Source: Syntrophomonadaceae bacterium (GTDB lineage: Bacteria; Bacillota; Syntrophomonadia; Syntrophomonadales; Syntrophomonadaceae). From it: a DNA stretch of 19,635 nucleotides. The stretch lies in the NCBI GenBank assembly GCA_028698695.1, contig JAQVWB010000011.1, forward strand, positions 1 to 19,635. Reading direction: 5' to 3'. Shown in pieces: positions 1 through 6,862 of this stretch. Below the pieces are notes generated by a model. That model had not been told where the DNA came from and made no database searches. It saw only the letters and a list, made by a program, of their open reading frames with translations. Each line of letters starts with the position of its first letter. The stretch's first letter is position 1. The position numbers and the translations under genes are program-made.

Positions 1-107
1 GGGTAAACAACCGAATAGCCCTAGATGAAATGGCAGAATTAATCCGCGCAACTGGTAAAATTCCTGCGATGCGCGATACTTCATATAAAATATTACAGGT
101 ATTATAA
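1..107 (+). CDS. C-terminal end of a radical SAM futalosine-pathway enzyme (MqnC/MqnE-like), partial
   Basis: Only the last 34 codons are in the window, in the frame whose codons start at position 3 and ending with TAA at 105-107. The tail contains ELIRATGKIPAMRDTSY, which resembles the conserved C-terminus of the MqnC/MqnE radical SAM enzymes (typically an IRxAGxxPxxRDTLY pattern). In the family, MqnC closes dehypoxanthine futalosine into its cyclic form in the alternative menaquinone pathway, and MqnE makes aminofutalosine. The catalytic CxxxCxxC part lies outside the window, so MqnC and MqnE cannot be told apart with certainty. The next gene starts 15 bases downstream, so the two are probably co-transcribed. 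Confidence 0.55.
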   Translation, partial: VNNRIALDEMAELIRATGKIPAMRDTSYKILQVL

Positions 108-122
108 GATGGAGAGAAAAAT

Positions 123-950
123 ATGCATGAATGTCAATTAGCATTTATAGGTGGATCCAGCACTTTAAGTATTAATATACCTGAAGACCTCAATCTTCCT
201 TTTGTTAAAGTATTGGAAGAAAATCTGCGTTACGAGACCCCCTGGGGGATGAGTCCGGAGTTTAAACTAATTTCAATAAATGCTGCAGAAGGAGAAAGGT
301 CAGTTTTAACCTGTCGTATGCACGGTTGGCGTTCCGGGGTAAGTCGGGCTGATGCTTCCCGCCAGGTATTTTGGGTATTAAAACAGGCCGGGGTCAAAAG
401 GGTGGTTGTTGAAGGGGGAGTAGGAGCAATAAATCACCTGCTGAACCTGAGAGATGTTGTTATTCCCCATGATTATATTGATTATTCAGTGCGAAAAGAT
501 GTGGGATTGGACGATCATTATTTACTTATTATGAGAGATTCAATCTGCCCGGTAATGAGCCTCAAGCTTACTAAAATATTTGAAAATAATTGGGAGGGCA
601 GAGTTTTTAATCGCGGAGTATATGTTAATACTGATGGACGCCATTTTGAAAGCCCTGCTGAGATAAATGTTTATAGAATGAACGGAGGAGATATAGTAGG
701 ACAGAGTATCTGCCCGGAAGTATACCTGGCCCGTGAAATTGGAGCATGTTATGCAGGGGTTTATATGGTAGTAAATTATGCTGAAGGAATAATTGCTCCT
801 TGGCAACATGAAGATTTAGCAGATATTTTTTATAATGAAAGTAAAGCCATGGGTAAACTGATTTTTAATTTTTTACAACAGATCGACCTGCAATCAACTT
901 GTTCATGTAAGGATTTACGAAAAGAAACCTTGTTAAAGGATATTTATTAA
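123..950 (+). CDS. MTAP-family purine nucleoside phosphorylase-like protein with 6-oxopurine-type base site
   Basis: This 275-residue protein belongs to the PNP/MTAP fold, whose members cleave the N-glycosidic bond of purine nucleosides, usually with phosphate. Family signatures run in order: the phosphate loop IGGSS (9-13), RMHGW (65-69), the GGVGAIN core (98-104), IPHDYIDYS (114-122), GVYVNTDGRHFES (165-177) and GQSICPE (193-199). Two active-site positions differ from the usual MTAP. The adenine-reading Asp in the TDYD motif is Asn218 (VVNYAEG), which suggests recognition of a 6-oxopurine. The Met of the usual GMTxxPE motif is Gln194. A CSC motif near the C-terminus (260-262) recalls the CxC found in some archaeal MTAP/PNP enzymes. 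The start is preceded by GGAGAG at 111-116. Its position behind a futalosine-pathway enzyme makes futalosine a candidate substrate; methylthioinosine or inosine are alternatives. Confidence 0.85.
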   Translation: MHECQLAFIGGSSTLSINIPEDLNLPFVKVLEENLRYETPWGMSPEFKLISINAAEGERSVLTCRMHGWRSGVSRADASRQVFWVLKQAGVKRVVVEGGVGAINHLLNLRDVVIPHDYIDYSVRKDVGLDDHYLLIMRDSICPVMSLKLTKIFENNWEGRVFNRGVYVNTDGRHFESPAEINVYRMNGGDIVGQSICPEVYLAREIGACYAGVYMVVNYAEGIIAPWQHEDLADIFYNESKAMGKLIFNFLQQIDLQSTCSCKDLRKETLLKDIY

Positions 951-963
951 AGGGAGGGTAATT

Positions 964-3729
964 ATGAATCAGTCTGATAACAAATCAATAAGCAGCACAA
1001 CGAAATTAGTTATCTTAATTCTGGTGTTTGCGGCACTGTCTTATCTATCCAGCTTGTATTTTGATTTTCTATGGTTTAAGTCGGTAGATTATCAACAGGT
1101 ATTTACTACCATATTATTTAATAAAATTATCATTTACGCGTCAGTCTTCATAATTGTATTTTTGCTGTTTTTCTTTAATCTTAAATTAGCCAAAAACCAT
1201 TTAAGTAATGACGAAGATGACCGAGGTTATGAAACTGATGAGGGTGGAGATATAATCTATCTGAATGTTGATAAAACGCCCTGGAAGCAATTTCTTGACA
1301 GCCCGGCAGTCATATGGATATTTTTAGCTGTGAGTATTATGGCAGCTTTACTGATTAGCTCCATGGCTGCTGATAATTGGCTGGTTTTTCAACAGTATTT
1401 TAACCGTGTAGCCATGGGGACTACTGATCCAATATTTAACCGGGATATTAGTTTCTACTTCTTTGATTTGACCTTCTATCATTTAGTTTATGGTATTTTG
1501 ATGTCTACTTTGGTATTACTGACCATAGCCATAACAGTTGTGTATTTGCTAAATGTAAATTCGGCTGTTTTATTGGGTAATTGGTTGGAGTTTTCATTTG
1601 CGAAAGGACATCTGGCAGTATTAATTGCAACAATTTTCGGTTTAAAAGCCTGGGGTTATCGACTTAATGCTTTTGATATTCTGTTTTCACCTACCGGTAT
1701 TGTTTATGGAGCTACTTATTCTGATATTCATGCCCGTTTACTGGCATTTAAGGTTTTACTGGCAGTTTCACTGGTTATTGCCGCTATAATATTGGCTAAT
1801 ATTTTTATTAAACGCTTAAATTGGATTTTATATGGCATAGGTGCATGGGTTGCAATAGCAATCGTTTTGGGCGGGATATATCCTACATTAGTTCAAAAAC
1901 TGGTAGTTCAGCCTAATGAGTTTAACAGAGAAGAAACTTATATCGAAAATGCCATTGCCTATACCCGTCAGGCTTATTCTTTGGATCAGGCTACTAATAA
2001 AGAATTCAAAATTGATTATAATCTGGATATTAAAGCTCCGGAACATCAGGATACTCTGAATAATATACGCTTATGGGATTGGCAGCCGTTACAGACTACT
2101 TATCGCAATCTGCAGCAACTAAGACCTTATTATGTATTTAATGATGTGGATATTGACCGCTACACTATAGATGGTCGTTACCGACAGGTAATGCTGTCGG
2201 CGAGGGAAATAGATCAGGAAGAATTGCCGGAGAAGGCTAAAACCTGGATAAATCAGAGATTAATGTATACTCACGGTTATGGTATCGTAATGAGTCCGGT
2301 TACTGAAATTGCTGAGGAAGGATTTCCGCAGTTCTTTGTACAGGATATCCCCCCCCAGTTTACAACCGATTTAAAAGTTACGCGACCGGAAATCTATTTT
2401 GGAGAAAAAACCAATACCTACGTGATGGTTAATACCAATCAACAGGAATTTGATTATCCGCTGGGAAATGAGAATATTTACTCTACCTATAAAGGCAAGG
2501 GTGGTATTGCAATTGATAACTATCCTCGCCGGGTGTTGTTCAGCTGGGTATTAAGAGATTATAAAATGTTATTATCCTCTGTAATTAACAATAATAGCCA
2601 GTTATTAGTTAATCGCAATATTGAACAACGCGTGCAAAAGATTGCCCCTTATCTGGCATTTGATCATGATCCCTATATGGTAGTGGATAAAAAGGGTAAT
2701 TTATTCTGGATGCTGGATGCTTATACAGTCTCCAGCAAGTATCCTTATTCCCAACCTTTTGATAATTATAACAACAACTATATTCGCAATTCAGTTAAGG
2801 TTACCTGTAATGCTTATACCGGTGATATGAAGTTTTATGTTGCTGATGACTCAGATCCAATTATAAAAACTTATGCAAAAATATTCCCGGGTATTTATAA
2901 GCCGTTGAGTGAAATGCCCAAAGACTTATATGCTCATGTACGCTACCCCGAAGATATTTTTTCCGTACAGGCTGAAATGTATCAAACCTTTCATATGACT
3001 GATCCGTGGGTCTTTTATAACAAAGAGGATTTATGGGTTATTCCCAACGAAATAGTTGATGATAAACCGCAAAAGGTTGACCCCTATTATATCGTCATGC
3101 GGTTGCCTGATGAAAACAAGGCAGAATATGTTCTGATGATACCGTTTACGCCTAAGAGCCGGCCAAACATGGTGGCCTGGATGTGCATGCGCATGGATAA
3201 TGAACAATATGGCAATATGATGGTTTATGATTTTCCTAAACAGGCGACTATATACGGACCCGAACAAATAGAAGCCCGTATAACTCAAAATACGGAAATT
3301 GCTCAGCAAATTACTCTCTGGGATCAGAGGGGAGCCAGGATTTATCGCGGCAATCTACTGGTTATACCCATGGGTAATTCCATTCTTTATGTGGAACCCT
3401 TATACTTGCAGGCAGACAACGGTAAAATCCCAGAGCTGAAACGGGTAATTGCCGGGTTTGACAAAAAAATCGTTATGGAATCTACTCTTGACCAAGCTCT
3501 AATAAAGTTATTTGGCGAAGGGCGACCTGATGTACCTGAAACGTCTGATAAACCTGTAACAGTTGAACCGGCTGCTGATATCACCCTGCAGGAATTGGCC
3601 GAACAGGCACGGCTTTATTATGACCAGGCAGAACAAAGATTAAAAGATGGAGATTGGGCAGGTTATGGTGAATCCCTGCAAGAATTAAACAAGGTTTTAT
3701 CACAACTGGAGGAAACTGTTATTCAGTAA
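964..3729 (+). CDS. UPF0182 family membrane protein
   Basis: This 921-residue protein is full length for the UPF0182 family (PF03699), large membrane proteins of unknown function found in Firmicutes, Actinobacteria and Cyanobacteria. Seven hydrophobic segments are visible at about 14-36, 54-72, 115-135, 172-196, 214-230, 262-282 and 286-308. The remaining roughly 600 residues are hydrophilic and presumably outside the membrane. Family-typical stretches include DPIFNRDISFYFF (155-167), GATYSDIHARLLA (249-261) and VVQPNEFNREETYIENAIAY (314-333). An acidic loop, about residues 81-97, lies between segments 2 and 3. The last 45 residues form a charged, probably helical tail common in the family. 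The Shine-Dalgarno sequence AAGGGAGG lies just upstream of the ATG, 13 bases after the previous stop. A run of eight C at 2349-2356 is part of the coding frame. The membership is clear but the role is unknown. Confidence 0.93.
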   Translation: MNQSDNKSISSTTKLVILILVFAALSYLSSLYFDFLWFKSVDYQQVFTTILFNKIIIYASVFIIVFLLFFFNLKLAKNHLSNDEDDRGYETDEGGDIIYLNVDKTPWKQFLDSPAVIWIFLAVSIMAALLISSMAADNWLVFQQYFNRVAMGTTDPIFNRDISFYFFDLTFYHLVYGILMSTLVLLTIAITVVYLLNVNSAVLLGNWLEFSFAKGHLAVLIATIFGLKAWGYRLNAFDILFSPTGIVYGATYSDIHARLLAFKVLLAVSLVIAAIILANIFIKRLNWILYGIGAWVAIAIVLGGIYPTLVQKLVVQPNEFNREETYIENAIAYTRQAYSLDQATNKEFKIDYNLDIKAPEHQDTLNNIRLWDWQPLQTTYRNLQQLRPYYVFNDVDIDRYTIDGRYRQVMLSAREIDQEELPEKAKTWINQRLMYTHGYGIVMSPVTEIAEEGFPQFFVQDIPPQFTTDLKVTRPEIYFGEKTNTYVMVNTNQQEFDYPLGNENIYSTYKGKGGIAIDNYPRRVLFSWVLRDYKMLLSSVINNNSQLLVNRNIEQRVQKIAPYLAFDHDPYMVVDKKGNLFWMLDAYTVSSKYPYSQPFDNYNNNYIRNSVKVTCNAYTGDMKFYVADDSDPIIKTYAKIFPGIYKPLSEMPKDLYAHVRYPEDIFSVQAEMYQTFHMTDPWVFYNKEDLWVIPNEIVDDKPQKVDPYYIVMRLPDENKAEYVLMIPFTPKSRPNMVAWMCMRMDNEQYGNMMVYDFPKQATIYGPEQIEARITQNTEIAQQITLWDQRGARIYRGNLLVIPMGNSILYVEPLYLQADNGKIPELKRVIAGFDKKIVMESTLDQALIKLFGEGRPDVPETSDKPVTVEPAADITLQELAEQARLYYDQAEQRLKDGDWAGYGESLQELNKVLSQLEETVIQ

Positions 3730-3760
3730 TAAGCGGGGGTTATTGTTAGGGGGGGGACCA

Positions 3761-4651
3761 ATGTTATTAAAAATTACAGATAAGATTTCCATGATTCAAA
3801 GTGAACTTGGGTTCACTTACTGTAACTGTCTTCTGATTGATGATGATATCAGAGCTGTCATTGATACTGGTGCAGATACCAAATCATTGACAGAAGTATT
3901 ACCGGAAAATATAGATATGGTTTTATATACGCATCATCATTATGATCATACTCGCGGAAATCCTTTATTCGGACAGTCCAAAACTTTTATTCACGAGGCA
4001 GATTGTGAAGCGCTTACTACTATTGAAGCTTTCACTTACTATAATTCGTTGGATCAATGGGATAGTCTTATGCCCGGATATGACTTTCTTGATGCTGCAG
4101 CGCAAATAGGAATATTGGAAAACGCACCTTTTTGGTCAATTGATGCTACTTTTAAAGATGGGCAGATTTTTGATTTTGGTAAAACCAAAGTGGAGGTCCT
4201 GCATACTCCCGGTCATTCAGCCGGACATTGTTCTTTCTGGTTTCCTGATCAGGAATTATTGTTTACTGGTGATATTTGCCTAACCAAAGTTGGCCCCTGG
4301 TATGGAGAAATCTGTGCCAGTCCTGATGAAATGCTGCAATCAATTCAAAGGCTGATAGACTTGAAACCCCGCTTTGTAACTTCATGTCACATAAACGAAA
4401 TATCTGAAAACGGTATTGAAATGTTACATGAATTCAAAAACCGAATCTATAAACGTGATGAGCGCATCCTCAATTATCTTAAAACTAATCCGGCGACAGT
4501 TGAGGATATTGCTAATCACCATTTGATTTACCGTTTTCATCCTACGCCTTTTGTCCTCTTCTGGGAGAAACTGATGGTTATTAAACACTTGCACAGGTTA
4601 AAAAGGATAGGACTAATCAGTGAAGATGATGAAATATTTTTCGCAGAATAG
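3761..4651 (+). CDS. Metallo-beta-lactamase-fold hydrolase (LACTB2-like)
   Basis: This 296-residue protein has the full set of MBL-fold metal ligands: the THHHYDH motif (57-63, giving H58, H60, D62, H63), TPGHSAGH with H152, TGD with D171, and SCH with H210. This supports a binuclear metal hydrolase. The C-terminal 80 residues, after the last ligand, are helical and include a segment resembling the winged-helix tail of LACTB2-type enzymes (TVEDIANHH and a KHLHRLKRIG helix). The substrate cannot be read from sequence; glyoxalase II-like thioesters or RNA are both possible for relatives. An in-frame TTG at 3743 would add six residues but lies upstream of the G-rich ribosome binding site (eight G at 3749-3756), so the ATG at 3761 is preferred. 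It sits 31 bases after the UPF0182 gene and 17 before the SGNH gene. Confidence 0.88.
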   Translation: MLLKITDKISMIQSELGFTYCNCLLIDDDIRAVIDTGADTKSLTEVLPENIDMVLYTHHHYDHTRGNPLFGQSKTFIHEADCEALTTIEAFTYYNSLDQWDSLMPGYDFLDAAAQIGILENAPFWSIDATFKDGQIFDFGKTKVEVLHTPGHSAGHCSFWFPDQELLFTGDICLTKVGPWYGEICASPDEMLQSIQRLIDLKPRFVTSCHINEISENGIEMLHEFKNRIYKRDERILNYLKTNPATVEDIANHHLIYRFHPTPFVLFWEKLMVIKHLHRLKRIGLISEDDEIFFAE

Positions 4652-4668
4652 GGGTTGTAAATAACTAC

Positions 4669-5208
4669 ATGAAAATTGTATGTCTGGGTGATAGTATTAC
4701 CTGGGGTTTTCCCCATGGAACACAGGACTCATGGGTGGAAATGCTATCGCAGGCTTTAAATGTTACCATCATTAACAAAGGTATAAATGGGGATACAACC
4801 AGCGGTATGCTGAGAAGATTTACACGGGCAGTTTTGCAGCAAAATCCTACTCATTTGATTCTAATGGGCGGTATAAATGATGTGGTACAAGAAGAGTCCT
4901 ATGATCGCATAACGCGAAACATTATGGATATGGTTGAAATGGCTAAGGATGCTGGTATAAAAGTTATTTTGGGAACTCCCACCGCAGTGGATTTTCAACC
5001 TTGGGAAAGACTGTTGGTTCGGCTGCGTAAATGGATTTTTCAGTACGCCAATGAACAGGGGATAGCAGTAATTGATTTCAGTCAGGCCTTTTATGACCAA
5101 TCCGGTCAGCTAAAAACCGACTTATTATTACCTGATGGGGGACACCCAACCCGCAAAGGTTATCAGGCCATGTTTGAACAAATCAATTTAAGCATATTTG
5201 AAAATTAA
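4669..5208 (+). CDS. SGNH/GDSL-type esterase/lipase
   Basis: This 179-residue protein is a compact SGNH hydrolase with all four invariant blocks. GDSITWG (7-13) carries the nucleophile Ser9, Gly41 and Asn40 lie in GINGDTT (38-44), GGIND (67-71) carries Asn70, and PDGGHP (155-160) carries the catalytic Asp156 and His159. The length matches TesA/YpmR-like cytoplasmic members, and no signal peptide is visible. The family cleaves ester or thioester bonds of lipids, carbohydrates or acyl-CoA; the natural substrate is not evident here. The start follows the previous stop by 17 bases and has only a weak ribosome binding site (the G run overlapping the previous stop), so translation may depend on the upstream gene. 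It is the last gene of the first + strand run and faces a convergent gene pair. Confidence 0.9.
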   Translation: MKIVCLGDSITWGFPHGTQDSWVEMLSQALNVTIINKGINGDTTSGMLRRFTRAVLQQNPTHLILMGGINDVVQEESYDRITRNIMDMVEMAKDAGIKVILGTPTAVDFQPWERLLVRLRKWIFQYANEQGIAVIDFSQAFYDQSGQLKTDLLLPDGGHPTRKGYQAMFEQINLSIFEN

Positions 5209-5311
5209 ACTTGTCCTGCCCCATGAAAATGACGCATGGTTAACTGATAAATCTTTTGCCCGCCATATTATCGAGCGTGAAGGCCCGCTGCTGAAAGCTG
5301 AGATGATTTAA
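5198..5311 (+). other. Possible small ORF or gene remnant between convergent genes
   Basis: The 112-base gap between the SGNH gene and the convergent PP-loop gene is open in one frame. From a TTG at 5198 (overlapping the SGNH stop region) to TAA at 5309-5311 it would encode 37 residues, including HENDAWLTDKSFARHIIERE. Base choice in this stretch looks like that of the neighbouring genes (CGC, GAG, CTG, GAA), which is why it is listed. No ribosome binding site precedes the TTG and no ATG is available near the front. I recognise no family. It could be a decayed gene fragment, a tail exposed by deletion, or chance. No clear intrinsic terminator is visible in this gap. Confidence 0.2.
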
Positions 5312-5320
5312 TCCTTCAAT

Positions 5321-6310
5321 TTACACCGCTGGCGGGACCTCATGTGGAGCAAGGGGTTTTACTTCCATAATACTTATTATGCCATCGGCAGGGGAATAGC
5401 TTTTTACTCTGGCGGTGGCTTCGTTTTTGGCATCGCTGTACCTGGCAACTAATGCTGCAGCATATTCAATAATTGAAGATGAGAGTTCATTGCCAAGCGG
5501 TCTTAAAAGTGCCGTAGGGCCGGGGCGATCTGTAACTTTTAATAGAATATCATTAGAATGAAACAAAATTTCAATAAGTTCATTTTCAGATTGATTGCGA
5601 CCTACTACCAATAGAACAGCTCCGTTTAAGAAAAAGTGCCTGCCTGTTTTTAGCAGCTCCAGTTCAGGCTGACTGGGTATTTCCTTATAATCCATAATCA
5701 CGCGCAGACGCCGGGCAAAATTGGCTTCGGTTAATAGACATCCGCCGGCAGGTGATGGGTATTCCTGTATGCCTAATTCTTCCGCCAGTTGTATTTGGCG
5801 CGTACGACCCCGACCGCTAATATCCAGTAATTTTTCCCGTTCTATCCAGCCTTCCTGCTCAGGTATGGTAGCAGGAAGAAGTTTGCCTGATAAGGGTCTG
5901 ACAATATATCCACGGTAACCGGAAAGTTTTTCCACCGACATAAGTGATGATTTATTCTGACTCATGGGACGCTGTCCCAATACTTCACCGGTTATAATAA
6001 AGGACGCTCCGATTTCAGGCATAAAGTCGCCGGCTTTACGAATCATAAATGCATGACAATCTATACAGGGATTCATATTTTTGCCATAGCCATACTTCGG
6101 ATTTCTTAGCACTTGCGTTATATATTCCTCGCCAACGGGTAACAAATGCAGTTTTATACCTAAATGCCGGGCAGCATTTTGGTTTCGTTCATCAGCTCCG
6201 AAAAAAGGACTGGTAAAGTTAACACCCTCCACAGTAATACCTTGTTTTTGTATTACTGCAACTGCCAACTGGGAATCCAATCCCCCTGAGAATAAACTAA
6301 TTGCTTTCAT
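5321..6310 (-). CDS. PP-loop ATPase of the ThiI/MnmA-like class with a C-terminal NFACT-R-like region
   Basis: This 329-residue protein opens with the PP-loop signature SGGLDS (8-13), which binds ATP and adenylates a substrate. It then has NPCIDCHAF (80-88) with a CxxC pair (C82, C85), GEVLGQRPMSQ (108-118) and a conserved-looking PSPAGGCLLT with C191 (186-194). This pattern is that of the ThiI/MnmA-related PP-loop proteins, often annotated as tRNA thiolation enzymes, in which cysteines carry the sulphur. The C-terminal third (about 195-329) resembles the NFACT-R-type RNA-associated domain described fused to such proteins; this domain call is from memory of the family and less certain. The target nucleotide is unknown. 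Its Shine-Dalgarno (GAGGT) overlaps the last codons of the DUF523 gene, two bases upstream, so translation is probably coupled. Confidence 0.78.
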   Translation of the reverse strand: MKAISLFSGGLDSQLAVAVIQKQGITVEGVNFTSPFFGADERNQNAARHLGIKLHLLPVGEEYITQVLRNPKYGYGKNMNPCIDCHAFMIRKAGDFMPEIGASFIITGEVLGQRPMSQNKSSLMSVEKLSGYRGYIVRPLSGKLLPATIPEQEGWIEREKLLDISGRGRTRQIQLAEELGIQEYPSPAGGCLLTEANFARRLRVIMDYKEIPSQPELELLKTGRHFFLNGAVLLVVGRNQSENELIEILFHSNDILLKVTDRPGPTALLRPLGNELSSSIIEYAAALVARYSDAKNEATARVKSYSPADGIISIMEVKPLAPHEVPPAV

Positions 6311-6312
6311 AA

Positions 6313-6768
6313 TTACCTCATCAAATATTCTTTATCGCTTATAACATCTATAGCATGCTTTTTCAATAAAGCTGCAGTTACACCGTCACCAGACCTAAGT
6401 TGCCCTGAGAATGTTCCGTCATATATTCCTCCTGCTCCACAGGAAGGACTGCGATCTTTCAGGATCACCAGTTCAATCTGATTTTGCAGCGCAGTATTTA
6501 AGGTCTGTTCAGCTCCATTAATAAATGCCGCGGTCATATCTTCAGCATTTTTATTTATTACTCTGGCCTTACCGTCTATAACATCCCTGCCGTCTCCTCC
6601 GATTATTTCGCATGGGGAACGGGGGACTGACAGTCCTCCCTCAGTTTCCGGACATATAACCATACATTGACCTTCTTTATGCATTTGTATAAATACTGGA
6701 TGCTGATTATTAAAACCGTTGTATTTGCAGTCGAATCCGCATAAGCAGGCACTTACCATTATTTTCAT
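6313..6768 (-). CDS. DUF523 / TudS-type protein (candidate thiouracil desulfidase)
   Basis: This 151-residue protein is a complete DUF523 member. Conserved blocks are SACLCGFDCKYNG (6-18), CPETEGGLSVPR (39-50) and the RSPSCGAGG block (106-114). DUF523 includes TudS, an Fe-S enzyme shown to remove sulphur from thiouracils. C8, C14 and C110 are the likeliest cluster ligands here, with extra cysteines at 10, 35, 39 and 53. The fold and motif assignment are firm, while the desulfidase activity of this copy is inference. The start is preceded on the - strand by AGGAGG (complement of 6779-6784), ten bases from the ATG. It is the first gene of a two-gene unit with the PP-loop ATPase, so a protein predicted to strip sulphur from bases is co-expressed with one predicted to add it. 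Confidence 0.88.
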   Translation of the reverse strand: MKIMVSACLCGFDCKYNGFNNQHPVFIQMHKEGQCMVICPETEGGLSVPRSPCEIIGGDGRDVIDGKARVINKNAEDMTAAFINGAEQTLNTALQNQIELVILKDRSPSCGAGGIYDGTFSGQLRSGDGVTAALLKKHAIDVISDKEYLMR

Positions 6769-6862
6769 CTAATCAGTTCCTCCTGGTGGATATCTATTTA
6801 TGTTAGCAAATAGTAGATGGTTTTCATATTATAAGATACAAATTAGGCATGGTGGAGATTTA
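6769..6862. promoter_or_regulatory. Divergent leader between the DUF523 unit and the first YheC/D pair
   Basis: This 94-base gap separates two units transcribed away from each other. On the + strand CATATTATA at 6825-6833 is a candidate -10 element ending 29 bases before the ATG at 6863. It fits a sigma-A TATTAT with a weak TTAGCA at 6803-6808 (18-base spacing) and also matches the CATAnnnTA -10 pattern of mother-cell sigma factors, though without a convincing AC at -35. Read on the other strand the same bases give TATAAT, so it could serve the DUF523 unit instead. The words TATCTATTT (6791-6799) and CATATTAT recur upstream of the third YheC/D paralogue. GGTGGAG at 6851-6857 is the ribosome binding site for the + gene. 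Confidence 0.4.

Noticed and set aside
540..809. Antisense open frame inside the nucleoside phosphorylase gene, and similar short antisense frames in other genes
   Set aside because: They mirror strongly conserved coding sequence on the other strand, lack ribosome binding sites and encode low-complexity products.
3743..3760. TTG start for the MBL hydrolase, adding six residues
   Set aside because: It lies upstream of the G-rich ribosome binding site, which is correctly spaced for the ATG at 3761, and the extra residues are outside family homology.
6800..6862. ATG start for YheC/D paralogue 1 giving 21 extra residues
   Set aside because: No ribosome binding site precedes it and it would overlap the likely promoter; the ATG at 6863 has GGTGGAG in front.
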